From: Paraburkholderia sejongensis
GTDB lineage: Bacteria > Pseudomonadota > Gammaproteobacteria > Burkholderiales > Burkholderiaceae
Direction: 5' to 3'
DNA length: 64,000 nucleotides
NCBI RefSeq assembly: GCF_020880815.1
Contig: NZ_JAJITD010000005.1
Coordinates: forward strand, 310,001-374,000
In this document: one piece after another, positions 28,874 through 39,368 of the stretch
Position numbering within the stretch: the first letter of the stretch is position 1
How the letters are laid out: each line of letters starts with the position of its first letter
Notes under the pieces: generated by a model
Seen by the model: the letters and a program-made list of their open reading frames with translations, nothing else
What the model was told of the DNA's origin: nothing
Databases searched by the model: none
Program-made: the position numbers and the translations under genes

Positions 28874-29268
28874 GGTATGTAATTTGCGCCGCACCGCCGT
28901 GGTGCGAACTGAATGTTATGCTCTCTGTCCCATCATGTGGCTTAGGTCACACGGTGGTTTCGCCGGATGCCTTAACGTTGAAGCTGTCGCACAAAAAGAA
29001 CGGCAGCGCTACGTGAAGGCGAATTGAGGACGTTTTTAGCAGTTTGTTACGTGTTGAGGCAAGCCGCTTTACACAAGGTTGCAGAAGCCTTGCCCGGAGC
29101 GCGCCTCCGCCTGACGAGCTGTATGGCCCAGGACGATCTGCGCAATCGAGCGCCGGCAGTGAAATCGACATCGATCGACACGCCCGCGCGCTGAACTAAG
29201 TGCCTCTCGCATGCAGCGTCCCCGGGCTTGTACCGTTTTTTTATTGCTTTCAGAACGGAGACAAGTCG
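28874..29268. promoter_or_regulatory. Divergent promoter region of the dehydrogenase and pckG genes (395 bases)
   Basis: No gene. It should hold promoters for both divergent genes and the pckG leader. No strong consensus sigma-70 pair was identified. GTGGCTTAGGTCAC near 28935-28950 is a short imperfect dyad. Confidence 0.4.
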
Positions 29269-31125
29269 ATGAATCATCCCTCGTTTGAAGGGCAGCCCGC
29301 TATTCAGGCGCCCGAATGGGTCAAACACCGCAAGTTGATCGACTGGGTCCAGCGCATCGCCGCGTTGACCAAGCCGGAACAAGTGGTCTGGTGTGACGGC
29401 TCGCAGGAAGAATACGACCGCCTGTGCGCGCAGATGGTCGAAGCGGGCACGATGAAAAAGCTCAATCCCGCCAAGCGTCCCAACTCCTATCTCGCCTGCT
29501 CGGATCCCTCCGACGTCGCGCGCGTCGAAGATCGTACCTTCATCTGCTCGCAACGCGCGGAAGACGCCGGCCCTACCAACAACTGGATCGCCCCGGCCGA
29601 AATGCGCTCGACGCTCGACGGTCTGTTCGACGGCGCGATGCGCGGCCGCACGATGTACGTGGTGCCGTTCTCGATGGGCCCGCTCGGTTCGCCGATCGCG
29701 CACATCGGCGTCGAGCTGAGCGATAGCCCGTACGTCGCGACCAACATGCGGATCATGACGCGCATGGGCCGCAACGTGTACGACGTGCTCGGCGAAGACG
29801 GCGAATTCGTGCCGTGCGTGCACTCGGTCGGCGCGCCGCTCGCGGCCGGCGAGAAAGACGTCGCGTGGCCCTGCAACAAGACCAAGTACATCGTCCATTT
29901 CCCCGAATCGCGCGAAATCTGGAGCTTCGGCTCGGGCTACGGCGGCAACGCGCTGCTCGGCAAGAAGTGCTTCGCGCTGCGCATCGCATCGACGATGGGC
30001 CGCGACGAAGGCTGGCTCGCCGAACACATGCTGATTCTCGGCGTGACCTCGCCGGAAGGGCGCAAGCACCATGTCGCGGCGGCGTTCCCGTCGGCCTGCG
30101 GCAAGACCAACTTCGCGATGCTGATTCCGCCGGCGGGTCTGAACGGCTGGAAGATCTCGACGATCGGCGACGACATCGCATGGATCAAGCCGGGCAAGGA
30201 CGGCCGCCTGTACGCGATCAACCCCGAAGCGGGCTACTTCGGCGTCGCGCCGGGCACCAGCGAAAAGACCAACTACAACGCGCTCGCCACGCTGAAAGAA
30301 AACGTGATCTTCACGAACGTTGCGCTGACCGACGACGGCGACGTCTGGTGGGAAGGCATGACGGACGAGGCGCCCGCGCACCTGATCGACTGGCAGGGTC
30401 AGGACTGGACGCCGGCCATCGCGAAGGAAACCGGCCGTAAGGCTGCGCATCCGAACGCGCGCTTCACGGCGCCGGCTTCGCAGTGCCCGTCGATCGACGC
30501 GGACTGGGAAAACCCGGCGGGCGTCGCGATCGATGCGTTCATCTTCGGCGGCCGTCGCTCGACCACCGTGCCGCTCGTCACCGAAGCGCGCAACTGGGTC
30601 GAAGGCGTCTACATGGCGGCGACGATGGGCTCGGAGACGACCGCGGCCGCGGCCGGCCAGCAGGGTGTGGTGCGCCGCGATCCGTTCGCGATGCTGCCGT
30701 TCTGCGGCTACAACATGAGCGACTACTTCAACCACTGGCTGAAGACCGGCGAGCGTCTGGAGCAACTGAACGCGAAGCTGCCGAAGATCTTCTGCGTGAA
30801 CTGGTTCCGCAAGGGCACAGACGGCAAGTTCGTGTGGCCCGGCTTCGGCGAGAACATGCGCGTGCTGAGCTGGATGGTCGGTCGTATCGAAGGCTCGGCC
30901 AAGGGCGAGGAACATGCGTTCGGCGTGTCGCCGCACTATGACGACATCGACTGGAGCGGGCTGAACTTCAGCCGCGAACAGTTCGAGCAGGTCATTTCGG
31001 TCGACGACGCCGCATGGCGCGACGAACTCGCACTGCACGCGGAGCTGTTCGACACGCTGCAACAAGGCCTGCCACCGGCGCTGACGCAGGCGAAGCGCGC
31101 GTTGGAGGAAAAGCTCACCGCTTGA
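29269..31125 (+). CDS. pckG: Phosphoenolpyruvate carboxykinase (GTP)
   Basis: PckG converts oxaloacetate and GTP to PEP, the entry to gluconeogenesis. The 618-residue protein starts [20 protein letters not shown] after a GGAG ribosome binding site. Hallmarks are the kinase loop [13 protein letters not shown] (with the hyperreactive Cys of the GTP class), [30 protein letters not shown], and the guanine-binding C-terminal part [20 protein letters not shown]. The length is typical of the GTP-using family, unlike the ATP-using PckA. A terminator follows at 31151-31175. Confidence 0.97.
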   Translation: MNHPSFEGQPAIQAPEWVKHRKLIDWVQRIAALTKPEQVVWCDGSQEEYDRLCAQMVEAGTMKKLNPAKRPNSYLACSDPSDVARVEDRTFICSQRAEDAGPTNNWIAPAEMRSTLDGLFDGAMRGRTMYVVPFSMGPLGSPIAHIGVELSDSPYVATNMRIMTRMGRNVYDVLGEDGEFVPCVHSVGAPLAAGEKDVAWPCNKTKYIVHFPESREIWSFGSGYGGNALLGKKCFALRIASTMGRDEGWLAEHMLILGVTSPEGRKHHVAAAFPSACGKTNFAMLIPPAGLNGWKISTIGDDIAWIKPGKDGRLYAINPEAGYFGVAPGTSEKTNYNALATLKENVIFTNVALTDDGDVWWEGMTDEAPAHLIDWQGQDWTPAIAKETGRKAAHPNARFTAPASQCPSIDADWENPAGVAIDAFIFGGRRSTTVPLVTEARNWVEGVYMAATMGSETTAAAAGQQGVVRRDPFAMLPFCGYNMSDYFNHWLKTGERLEQLNAKLPKIFCVNWFRKGTDGKFVWPGFGENMRVLSWMVGRIEGSAKGEEHAFGVSPHYDDIDWSGLNFSREQFEQVISVDDAAWRDELALHAELFDTLQQGLPPALTQAKRALEEKLTA

Positions 31126-31467
31126 TCATGTGAGTGGTCACTTCGCATGCAAAGCCGCCCTCGGGCGGCTTTTTGTTTTGGGGCTCGATCCACTGGGATT
31201 TTTTCGGATTCGGCAATGCCGGGAATGCCGTTGCATCTGTTCGAACAAAAAAGACAGTGCAAGGTGCGGCGCAGCAGATTGTCTTGATATTTCGAATAAT
31301 CGGAGTTCAGAGGCCGCTTAATTCATCGTAGTCGTACCAAAATTGACAATATTTCGGATTTCGCGGGCAACTTATGCACGAAGTTGCGAGTCGTAGGAGA
31401 ATTCCAGGTTCCGCTTCACTGGTTTTCACTAATTGTCAGGAAGCAGTAACACGGCAGGAGTTGTCCT
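31126..31467. other. pckG-lysR gap (342 bases)
   Basis: It holds the pckG terminator and the leader of the LysR-type gene. The right half is AT-richer; a TTGACA hexamer lies in AAATTGACAATATT near 31342, but no well-placed -10 follows. No gene is supported. Confidence 0.4.
31151..31175 (+). terminator. Intrinsic terminator after pckG
   Basis: AAAGCCGCCC / GGGCGGCTTT (31151-31160 with 31163-31172) and a T5 tail, 25 bases after the stop codon. Confidence 0.85.
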
Positions 31468-32568
31468 ATGGATCATTTGCAGTCGATGCGAGTTTTCGTC
31501 AAAGTGGCGGATCTCGGCAGTTTTGCCCGCGCTGCGAGCGCGATGGATATTTCCAATGCGGTCGCTACCCGTCACGTTGCTGACCTCGAAGGTCGCCTTG
31601 GTACGCGACTGCTCAACCGCACCACCCGCAGCTTGTCGCTGACCGAATCCGGTCAGGTCTACCTCGAGCGCGCCCGGCAGATTCTCGATGAACTGGAAGA
31701 CGTCGAGCAGATGGTCGTCGCACGCAATCACGAACCGGTCGGTACGCTGCGCATCGTCGCGCCCGTCGTGTTCGGGCTGCATAACCTGGCGCCCGTGCTG
31801 CAAACGTACGCGGAGCGCTATCCGAAAGTCATTCCGGACGTCACGCTGGTCGATCGCCAGGTGGATCTCGTCGAGGAAGGCTTCGACGTCGGCGTGGTCA
31901 TTGCGCGGCAGATGCGCAGCGCCAGCATCGTCACGCGGCGTTTGACCACCGGCTGCATGACCGTGTGCGCTACGCCCGACTACCTGGAAAAGCACGGCAT
32001 GCCGACGCGTCCCGAACATCTGCTCGAGCATTCGTGTCTGAGCCTGCCGTCCGAATACTGGGGCGACGAGCGCGTGTTCACGGGGCCGGACGGCGAGGTG
32101 CGGGTGCGACCGTCGAACGTGATCGTCGCGAACAACACGGAGATGCTGCGCCAGTTCGCGCTGCTCGGGATGGGCATCGCGATTCTGCCGAGCTACCTGA
32201 TCGGTCGCGACATGACCCGTGGCCGGCTGGTGCGGCTGCTGGGCGATTACCGTTTGCCGCAGGTCGAGATCAACATCGCGTATCCCAGCCGCCGTCACCT
32301 GCCGGCCAAGGTGCGTACGTTTATCGATCATCTGGTTGAGCACTTTAACCAGACGCCGAACAGCGTGCTCGGCGAGCAGTGGATCAAGGGCGACGGGAGC
32401 GGGAGGTCGGCGCAGGCGGGCGCTTTCGACTCCACCGAATCTCGCGCACCGGAAGCGTTCGACGGCGCTGAGCCGCTGTCACGTCTGCTCGACAGCGAGT
32501 TGTCGCCGGTTGCAAAGCCGCTGGCGAAAACGACTCGTACCCGGCCGACGGCTTTGTCGCCGTTGTAA
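31468..32568 (+). CDS. LysR-family transcriptional regulator
   Basis: A 366-residue regulator. The N-terminal winged helix-turn-helix is MDHLQSMRVFVKVADLGSFA with LNRTTRSLSLTESG. A substrate-binding effector domain follows (about 90-300: GTLRIVAPVVFGLHNLAPVL, GMGIAILPSYLIGRD). It carries an additional C-terminal tail of about 60 residues rich in Ser, Ala, Arg and Glu, longer than the usual 300-residue family size. Target genes are unknown; neither neighbour is divergent from it. Terminates in a shared bidirectional terminator with topB. Confidence 0.93.
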   Translation: MDHLQSMRVFVKVADLGSFARAASAMDISNAVATRHVADLEGRLGTRLLNRTTRSLSLTESGQVYLERARQILDELEDVEQMVVARNHEPVGTLRIVAPVVFGLHNLAPVLQTYAERYPKVIPDVTLVDRQVDLVEEGFDVGVVIARQMRSASIVTRRLTTGCMTVCATPDYLEKHGMPTRPEHLLEHSCLSLPSEYWGDERVFTGPDGEVRVRPSNVIVANNTEMLRQFALLGMGIAILPSYLIGRDMTRGRLVRLLGDYRLPQVEINIAYPSRRHLPAKVRTFIDHLVEHFNQTPNSVLGEQWIKGDGSGRSAQAGAFDSTESRAPEAFDGAEPLSRLLDSELSPVAKPLAKTTRTRPTALSPL

Positions 32569-32613
32569 ATTGCTGGATGCTGGAGCCCGCGTTGTCTGAG
32601 GCGGGCGGAAAGT

Positions 32614-32651
32614 AAAAAAGGCGCAGTCACTTCATGTGACGCGCCTTTTTT
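32614..32651. terminator. Bidirectional terminator between lysR-type gene and topB
   Basis: AAAAAAGGCGC / GCGCCTTTTTT (32614-32624 with 32641-32651), extended inside by GTCAC/GTGAC. A and T runs on both sides allow use on both strands by the two convergent genes. Confidence 0.85.
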
Positions 32652-32690
32652 GTGGGCGGGTGGCGCGAAGCGCCGGGCCACGCCCCGAAC

Positions 32691-35372
32691 TTAAGACCCG
32701 GTTTTACGCGTCGCGGTCTTCTTCGCCGGTGCCTTCTTTGCCGCGGCGGTTTTCGCAGCAGGCGCCTTCTTCGCCGCGACCTTCTTCGCGGCCGGCTCTT
32801 CCTTCACCGCGACCGCGGTATCGCCGTCGTCCGATTCTGGCATCGCCTTTGCCGCCGAGCGAGCCGCCGAAGTCTTGGCAGCCGCAGTCTTCGCCCCGGT
32901 TTTACCCGCCGCCGGTTCCTTCTTCTCGAACTCGAAGCCGATCTTGCCGTCGTTCTGCTTGACGAGGAACGCCTTGAAGTTGCGCCCCGTACGCGACGAC
33001 TTGAAGTTCGTCAGCAGATCGGTGCGGCCTTCCTCCAGCAGCTTGGCCATCTGCTCGCGAGCGATTTCCTGCTGCAGGATCACCTTGCCGGAGCGGAAGT
33101 CGCACGTTTTCGGATTGGCGACCGAGTTCTCGCACACATAGCTCATGCCGTGCTCGAACACGCGGCCGTTGCACTTCGGGCACGCGCCGACCGGCTGCTG
33201 ATCGGAGAAGTCGGGCGGTTCGCCGTCTTCGCCGGCGGCATCCTGGCCAAAGTCGAATTCGAGCTTGTAGTTCTTGATCTCGTCGTCGAACGTGAGCTTG
33301 AGGATCGCCGAGAACGGCCGGCCCATCTTGCTGCGGAAACCCGACAGCGGTCCGATGGTCTTGTTCTGCAGCAGCTCTTCGACTTCAGGAATTTCGAACT
33401 GACGGCCGCCCGGAATCTTCGAGATCGAGAACTCGCACTTCGAGCACGCGAAGCGCCGGTAGTTCTCCTTCACCTGGCCGCCGCAATTCGGGCAAGGCGT
33501 CTCCAACGTCGCGTAATCGCCCGGGATCGTGTCGGAATCGTATTCCTTCGCGCGCTTCACGATGGTCTGCGTCATGCGTGCGATTTCCTGCATGAACGCG
33601 TCGCGCGGCAGGTTGCCGCGCTCCATCTGCGACAGCTTGTATTCCCATTCGCCGGTCAGTTCCGGTGCGGTCAGTTCCTTCACGCCGAGGCCGCGCAGCA
33701 GTGTCATCAGCTGGAACGCCTTGGCCGCCGGAATCAGGTCGCGGCCTTCGCGGATCAGATACTTTTCCGTCAACAGACCTTCGATGATCGCCGCGCGCGT
33801 CGCCGGCGTGCCGAGCCCCTTGGCTGCCATCGCTTCACGCAGTTCGTCGTCTTCGACCAGCTTGCCCGCGCCTTCCATCGCCGACAGCAGCGTCGCTTCG
33901 TTGTAGCGCGCAGGCGGCTTGGTGACCAGTTGCTGCGCGGCGATCTTGTCGGTCTTGACCTTCTCGTCCTTCTGCACCGGCACCAGGTTCGCGTCGTCGC
34001 CGCTGGTTTCGCGACCGTAGATCTGCAGCCAGCCCGGTTCGACCAGCACCTTGCCTTCGGTCTTGAAGTGATGACCCACCACTTCGGTGATGCGGGTCGT
34101 CACGCGATATTCGGCGGCCGGGAAGAACACGGCCAGGAAGCGCTTGACGACGAGGTCGTAGAGCTTCTGTTCCGGCTCGGACAGGTTCTTCGGCGCCTGC
34201 AGCGTCGGGATGATTGCGAAGTGGTCGCTGATCTTCGAGTTGTCGAAGATGCGCTTGTTCGGCTTCACCCAGCCTTTGTCGAGCACCTGCTTCGCGAACG
34301 GCAGATAGTTGTTGCTCTCCTTGAGCATGCCGAGCGTCTGCTTGACCGTGTCCAGATAGTCTTCCGGCAGCGCGCGCGCGTCGGTTCGCGGATAGGTCAG
34401 CACCTTGTGCTTTTCGTACAGCGCCTGCGCGAGGCCGAGCGTGTTCTTCGCCGAGAAGCCGAAGCGGCCGTTGGCCTCACGCTGCAGGCTGGTCAGGTCG
34501 AACAGCGCCGGCGACAGTTGCGTGGACGGCTTCGACTCTTCGGTCACCGTGCCGAGCTGGCCACGGCAGGCCGCGACGATCGTCTCCGCAGCGGGCAGCG
34601 ACCACAGACGCGAATCGCGCTTTTCCGGGTCGAACTCGTCACGCTTGAATTTCGGGTCGTACCAGCGGCCTTCGTAGAAACCGCCCGCGCAGACGAACTC
34701 TGCCTTCACTTCCCAGTAATCGCGCGGCACGAAGCGGCGGATCTTCTCTTCGCGCTCGACCACGATCGACAGTGTCGGCGTCTGCACCCGCCCGACCGTG
34801 GTCAGGAAGAAGCCGCCGCCCTTGCTGTTGAACGCGGTCATTGCGCGCGTGCCGTTGATGCCGACCAGCCAGTCCGCTTCCGAACGGCAGCGCGCCGCGT
34901 CGGCGAGCGGCTGCATCTCTTCGTCGCTGCGCAGACGGGCGAAGCCATCGCGGATCGAGCCGGCGGTCATCGACTGCAGCCACAGCCGTTGCACCGGCTG
35001 CTTTGCTTTCGCGTGCTGCGCGATCAGGCGGAAAATCAGTTCGCCCTCGCGCCCCGCGTCGCATGCGTTGATCAGACGGTCGATGTCCTTGCGCTTGATC
35101 AGCCTGGTCAGCACCTTCAGGCGCGACTCGCTCTTGGCGATCGGATTCAGATCGAAATGCGGCGGAATGACGGGCAGGTTGGCGAAGCTCCACTTGCCGC
35201 GCTTGACTTCGTAGTCGTCGGGCGCGGCGATTTCCAGCAGATGGCCCACTGCCGAGGAAAGGACGTAGTCGTCGCTTTCGTAGTATTCGTCATGCTTGGT
35301 AAAGCCGCCCAAAGCGCGCGCGATGTCGTTCGCGACGGAAGGCTTTTCGGCGATGATCAGTGCTTTGGACAT
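32691..35372 (-). CDS. topB: DNA topoisomerase III
   Basis: TopB is a type IA topoisomerase that decatenates DNA at forks and recombination intermediates. The start MSKALIIAEKPSVANDIARA (35372) gives 893 residues. It has the Toprim domain with NACDAGREGELIFR, the core with the active-site Tyr in LTYPRTDARALPEDY, and two zinc-finger-like segments (CPNCGGQVKENYRRFACSKC and CPKCNGRVFE...). A tail of about 75 residues made of Lys/Ala repeats (AAKKVAAKKAPAAKTAAAKK) follows; it resembles histone H1 and probably adds non-specific DNA affinity. It is longer than E. coli TopB (653) owing to the C-terminal extensions. Confidence 0.95.
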   Translation of the reverse strand: MSKALIIAEKPSVANDIARALGGFTKHDEYYESDDYVLSSAVGHLLEIAAPDDYEVKRGKWSFANLPVIPPHFDLNPIAKSESRLKVLTRLIKRKDIDRLINACDAGREGELIFRLIAQHAKAKQPVQRLWLQSMTAGSIRDGFARLRSDEEMQPLADAARCRSEADWLVGINGTRAMTAFNSKGGGFFLTTVGRVQTPTLSIVVEREEKIRRFVPRDYWEVKAEFVCAGGFYEGRWYDPKFKRDEFDPEKRDSRLWSLPAAETIVAACRGQLGTVTEESKPSTQLSPALFDLTSLQREANGRFGFSAKNTLGLAQALYEKHKVLTYPRTDARALPEDYLDTVKQTLGMLKESNNYLPFAKQVLDKGWVKPNKRIFDNSKISDHFAIIPTLQAPKNLSEPEQKLYDLVVKRFLAVFFPAAEYRVTTRITEVVGHHFKTEGKVLVEPGWLQIYGRETSGDDANLVPVQKDEKVKTDKIAAQQLVTKPPARYNEATLLSAMEGAGKLVEDDELREAMAAKGLGTPATRAAIIEGLLTEKYLIREGRDLIPAAKAFQLMTLLRGLGVKELTAPELTGEWEYKLSQMERGNLPRDAFMQEIARMTQTIVKRAKEYDSDTIPGDYATLETPCPNCGGQVKENYRRFACSKCEFSISKIPGGRQFEIPEVEELLQNKTIGPLSGFRSKMGRPFSAILKLTFDDEIKNYKLEFDFGQDAAGEDGEPPDFSDQQPVGACPKCNGRVFEHGMSYVCENSVANPKTCDFRSGKVILQQEIAREQMAKLLEEGRTDLLTNFKSSRTGRNFKAFLVKQNDGKIGFEFEKKEPAAGKTGAKTAAAKTSAARSAAKAMPESDDGDTAVAVKEEPAAKKVAAKKAPAAKTAAAKKAPAKKTATRKTGS

Positions 35373-35675
35373 GACTCGATGTGAGGTTGGTAGATCCGGG
35401 TGGGTGGCCTTGGGCTCGCCAAATTGGCGCGCGATGCTCGTTTGCGACCTGTTTCGACCCATTAACGACCGCTTTATAGCACACGGCGCGAAGCGGTCGT
35501 GTCAAGTGCCTTGAAAGCGCGCCATCATAAGTGCGTGCCGCGCGGTTGATCAAGCTGCTGCAAACGCCGCTGGTGAAGCGCCTGGCCGGGTGCATCGTCG
35601 CGCCCGGGCACCCCTGTCGCAACGCGCGCCACGCGATATCCCGCGGTCGTCGGGTGGCGCGCCGGGGCCGCCTTT
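35373..35675. other. topB-thioredoxin gap (303 bases)
   Basis: No gene supported. It includes the topB leader and the 3' flank of the thioredoxin-like gene. GC-rich hairpin potential exists around 35640-35680 (CGGGGCCGCC), but no clean terminator is seen. Confidence 0.35.
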
Positions 35676-36053
35676 TCAGGCGAGCGCCAGCGCGGGTCGC
35701 AGCTTCGGCGCGCCGGTCACGCCGGGCAGCGCGGTCAGGTCCGACAACATTCGCTCGACGATCGACACCTGCGGCAAAACCGTACCGAAGAACCGTGTCG
35801 TCACCGAGTCTTCGATCAGGATGGTCGGGAAATTCTCGACGTCCAGATCGTCGAAACGGTCCGCATGGGTTTCGATGTCGATCCACGCGAAACAGACTTC
35901 CGGGTGCCGCTCGGCCAGCCGGTTGAACGCTTCCTGGTACTCGCGGCAGGTGCCGCACCACTCCGCGCACAGGCAGGCCACAAACAGCGTGCCGGGTTCG
36001 TTGACGCGCTCGGCGATCCGGTCCTGGTCGGTGTCGAGGTTCAGCGCGGGCAT
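35676..36053 (-). CDS. Thioredoxin-fold protein with WCGTC active site
   Basis: A 125-residue thioredoxin-like protein. The fold is seen in TLFVACLCAEWCGTCREYQE (active site WCGTC, with one extra Cys three residues before the Trp), then FAWIDIETHADRF and NFPTILIEDSV with the cis-Pro. No signal peptide, so cytoplasmic. It probably acts as a thiol reductant or disulfide sensor. The ATG at 36053 starts MPALNLDTDQDRIAERVNEP. It lies about 100 bases downstream of dprA on the same strand, perhaps co-transcribed. Confidence 0.87.
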   Translation of the reverse strand: MPALNLDTDQDRIAERVNEPGTLFVACLCAEWCGTCREYQEAFNRLAERHPEVCFAWIDIETHADRFDDLDVENFPTILIEDSVTTRFFGTVLPQVSIVERMLSDLTALPGVTGAPKLRPALALA

Positions 36054-36153
36054 GGACAGTTTCCTTGTGTACGGTATCGGGTGCTTTGGCGCGAATGTAG
36101 CATGGCCGGTCCCGAAGAGTGGCCAATCTCCATTGACGGAGCGCAAGCGCGGC

Positions 36154-37473
36154 TCACTCATGATGGGCGCGGACGAATCGGCCGCCGGGCAGCAGCGTGA
36201 CTTCGCCGGCGAGTTCGAGCTGCAACAGCGTGGCGTGCAACGCAGCGTCTTCCATCTCGGTACGGGCGGCGAGAATTTCAAGCGAAGTGGGTGAATGGCC
36301 GAGCGCGGCCAGCAGGCGCTCGGCTTCGGGAGCGAGCGCGGGCGCTGCATGCGCAGCGCAGCGGGGCGGCACCGCCCCAGCGGGCACGGACGGCTCAGCG
36401 AGCGCGGCGGTGGAACGGGTCGGCTCCGCGAACGTCGCGGTCGCCGATCTAGCCGGCCGTGGTGGCGCTGCCGTTGCGGATGACGACCTGAACTCGCTCG
36501 CGGGCGATCGCCGCGCACCGGCAGCTTCCGGCCGACCACACCGCTGCGACGGCCGCCCCGCACCCGCCGTCGCCGGTTTCGCGAACCCCAGCTCCTCCAG
36601 CACCTCATCGGGTGTTTCCACCAGCCGCGCGCCCTGCTTGATCATCCGATGGCACCCGCGCGCCAGCGGCGCGTGAATCGACCCGGGTAGCGCGAACACA
36701 TCGCGCCCCATCTCGTTGGCGAGCCGTGCGGTGATCAGCGAGCCCGAGCGCATCGCCGCCTCGACGACCACGACCGCGCTGACCAGCCCCGCAATCAGCC
36801 GGTTACGCTGCGGAAAATTGGCGGCGCGCGCCGGCGTGCCGAGCGGCCATTCGGAGATGATTGCGCCTTGCGCGGCGATCTGCTTCGCGAGCGCGTGATG
36901 CGCGGCCGGATAGACGAGGTCCGCGCCGGTGCCGATCACCGCGACCGTCGCGCCGATTCCTTCGAGGCCGCCCCGATGCGCGGCGCCGTCGATGCCGAGC
37001 GCAAGTCCCGACACGATCGTCACCCCCGCCACCGACAGCTCCCGCGCGAACCGCTGCGCGTCCTCCAGACCCTGCGGCGTCGCGCTGCGACTACCGACCA
37101 GCGCAACCGCCGGCGTGTGCAGCAGATCGAGCCGGCCCTTTATATATAGCAGCGGCGGTGGATCGGGCATCGTCAGCAGCGCGGGCGGATAGGCGGGGTC
37201 GTCGAGCGTGACGATCTGATTGCCGGGCAACTCGCGCCACGCGAGCACCGCGTCGAGTTGGGCGTCGAAATCCGCGCCCGCCGGCGCCAGCGCCGCGCGC
37301 GCGGCGGCCTCGCCGGCAATCTCGGCGAGCACCTCCGGTGGTCGTTCGAAAATCGCTTCCGGGAGCCCGAACGTGCTCAGCAGCAGCCGCAGCGCGGCGG
37401 GTTTGAGTCCTGGCGCGAGCGACAGTCGCAGCCAGGCGGCCAGTTCGACACGGGTTGCGGGCAACGCATGCAT
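36154..37473 (-). CDS. dprA: DNA processing protein DprA (Smf)
   Basis: DprA protects incoming single-stranded DNA and loads RecA during natural transformation. The 439-residue protein has an N-terminal SAM-like region. The Rossmann-type core includes ALVGSRSATPQG, IVSGLALGIDGAAHRG, NFPQRNRLIAGL and GSLITARLANEMGRDVFALP. A low-complexity Pro/Ala/Ser/Arg linker of about 90 residues follows (about 295-385). The C-terminal winged-helix domain is SPTSLEILAARTEMEDAALH. The long linker is unusual but in frame. It is divergent from def-fmt, a common layout in this group. Confidence 0.93.
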   Translation of the reverse strand: MHALPATRVELAAWLRLSLAPGLKPAALRLLLSTFGLPEAIFERPPEVLAEIAGEAAARAALAPAGADFDAQLDAVLAWRELPGNQIVTLDDPAYPPALLTMPDPPPLLYIKGRLDLLHTPAVALVGSRSATPQGLEDAQRFARELSVAGVTIVSGLALGIDGAAHRGGLEGIGATVAVIGTGADLVYPAAHHALAKQIAAQGAIISEWPLGTPARAANFPQRNRLIAGLVSAVVVVEAAMRSGSLITARLANEMGRDVFALPGSIHAPLARGCHRMIKQGARLVETPDEVLEELGFAKPATAGAGRPSQRCGRPEAAGARRSPASEFRSSSATAAPPRPARSATATFAEPTRSTAALAEPSVPAGAVPPRCAAHAAPALAPEAERLLAALGHSPTSLEILAARTEMEDAALHATLLQLELAGEVTLLPGGRFVRAHHE

Positions 37474-37720
37474 GCAGATCGCTCCTCTGGCGGGGCCTGC
37501 GGCCAGACCGTCACCATGCTAGAATTTTCATCATCCGAAATAACTGCTGCGCCGCGCCGGTTCGCGCGGGCTCGTCGCCGGGCGCTCGAGTCGAGATGTG
37601 TTGAATCGAACCGGTTCGACATCATCTATCCTCTGCGTATTGCGACCGGCTCACAACCTGGCCGAACGGCCAACGCGAGCCTCCCCCGGCTTCGCGGCGT
37701 CAAAAAACACACTCGAAATC

Positions 37721-38224
37721 ATGGCTTTACTGAACATCCTCAATTACCCGGACAAACGGCTGCACAAGGTGGCGAAGCCGGTCGCGGAGGTCAACGACCG
37801 CATCCGCCGTCTCGTCGCGGACATGGCCGAGACCATGTACGGCGCGCCCGGCGTGGGTCTCGCCGCGACCCAGGTCGACGTGCACGAGCGCGTGATCGTG
37901 ATCGACGTGTCCGAGACGCACGACGATTTGCTCACGTTCATCAACCCGGAAATCATCTGGTCGAGCAACGAGAAGAAGCTCTCGGAAGAGGGTTGTCTGT
38001 CGGTGCCGGGCATCTATGACAACGTCGAGCGCGCCGAGAAAGTGCGCGTGCGCGCGCTGAACGAAAAGGGCGAAACCTTCGAGATCGATTGCGAAGGGCT
38101 GCTCGCGGTGTGCATCCAGCACGAAATGGATCACCTGATGGGCCGAGTGTTCGTCGAATACCTGTCGCCGCTCAAGCAGACCCGCATCAAGAGCAAGATG
38201 AAGAAGCTCGCCCACGCGATGTAA
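37721..38224 (+). CDS. def: Peptide deformylase
   Basis: Removes the N-formyl group from nascent proteins. The 167-residue protein starts [20 protein letters not shown] and keeps all three motifs: [17 protein letters not shown] (metal-ligand Cys) and HEMDHLMG (metal-ligand His pair and catalytic Glu). fmt follows 32 bases later, an operon whose products add and remove the formyl group. A possible extended -10 (TGCTAGAAT, 37517-37525) lies upstream, without a good -35. Confidence 0.98.
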   Translation: MALLNILNYPDKRLHKVAKPVAEVNDRIRRLVADMAETMYGAPGVGLAATQVDVHERVIVIDVSETHDDLLTFINPEIIWSSNEKKLSEEGCLSVPGIYDNVERAEKVRVRALNEKGETFEIDCEGLLAVCIQHEMDHLMGRVFVEYLSPLKQTRIKSKMKKLAHAM

Positions 38225-38256
38225 CGCGCGTTCACCTTGCCTACCGCCGTCCATTC

Positions 38257-39252
38257 ATGAGTCATTCGTTGCGCGTCATCTTCGCCGGTACGCCGGAATT
38301 CGCCGCGGCCGCGCTGGCCGCGATTCATCGCGCCGGTTTCGCGGTGCCGCTGGTGCTGACCCAGCCGGACCGGCCCGCCGGTCGCGGCATGAAGCTGCAG
38401 GCGAGCCCGGTCAAGCGCTACGCGCAGGAGCACGGGCTGGCGGTTGCGCAGCCCACCTCGCTGCGCCGCGCCGGGAAATATCCGCAGGAAGCCGCCGCCG
38501 CGATCGAGCAACTGCGCGCGACGCCGCACGACGTGATGGTGGTTGCCGCGTACGGGCTGATCCTGCCGCAGGAAGTGCTCGATATTCCGCGCTACGGCTG
38601 CATCAATATTCACGCGTCGCTGCTGCCGCGCTGGCGCGGCGCCGCGCCGATCCATCGCGCGATCGAGGCGGGCGACGCGCAAACCGGCATCACGCTGATG
38701 CAGATGGACGCCGGCCTCGACACCGGCGCGATGATTTCCGAAGTGCGTACCCCGATCGCCGCCGACGACACCACCGCGACGCTGCACGACCGCCTCGCGC
38801 AGGACGGCGCGCAGCTGATCGTCGAGGCCCTGATCGAACTCGAGCGCAGCGGCAAGCTCGCATCGACGCCGCAGCCGGCCGACGGCGTGACCTACGCCGA
38901 AAAAATCGCCAAGCACGAAGCGGCGCTCGACTGGCGCCGGCCGGCCGACGCGCTGGCCCGTCAGGTGCGCGCGTTCGATCCGTTCCCGGGCGGCGCGGGC
39001 ACGCTCGAAGACGGCAGCGTCGTGAAGATCTGGGCCGCCGCCGCGGTGGCCGCGCCGGTTGCCGCGGCGGGCAAAGCGCCGGGCACGATCCTCGAGGTTT
39101 CGCCTGAAGGCGTGAGCGTGGCCTGCGGTGAGGGCGCACTGCGTCTGACGCAGTTGCAGAAACCCGGCGGCAAACGCCTGCCAGTGCGCGAATTTCTCGC
39201 CGGTTCGACGCTCGCCGCCGGTCAGCGCTTCCAACTTCCGGTAGCAGGATAA
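38257..39252 (+). CDS. fmt: Methionyl-tRNA formyltransferase
   Basis: Formylates initiator Met-tRNA using 10-formyl-THF. The 331-residue protein starts [20 protein letters not shown]. The catalytic segment [20 protein letters not shown] contains the expected Asn/His, and [14 protein letters not shown] follows with the Asp. The C-terminal tRNA-binding beta-barrel domain is about 215-331. Second gene of def-fmt. Size and motifs are normal. Confidence 0.98.
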   Translation: MSHSLRVIFAGTPEFAAAALAAIHRAGFAVPLVLTQPDRPAGRGMKLQASPVKRYAQEHGLAVAQPTSLRRAGKYPQEAAAAIEQLRATPHDVMVVAAYGLILPQEVLDIPRYGCINIHASLLPRWRGAAPIHRAIEAGDAQTGITLMQMDAGLDTGAMISEVRTPIAADDTTATLHDRLAQDGAQLIVEALIELERSGKLASTPQPADGVTYAEKIAKHEAALDWRRPADALARQVRAFDPFPGGAGTLEDGSVVKIWAAAAVAAPVAAAGKAPGTILEVSPEGVSVACGEGALRLTQLQKPGGKRLPVREFLAGSTLAAGQRFQLPVAG

Positions 39253-39368
39253 GCGGGGCGCGGACGGGCTGAACATCGACCGTTCGGCCGAGCTTGACGG
39301 CCGCCGCCAGGCCCTCGCCGCGCGTTAGAATCCTCCAGGCAACATGCACCGTTTCGAGGGTTCATCAC

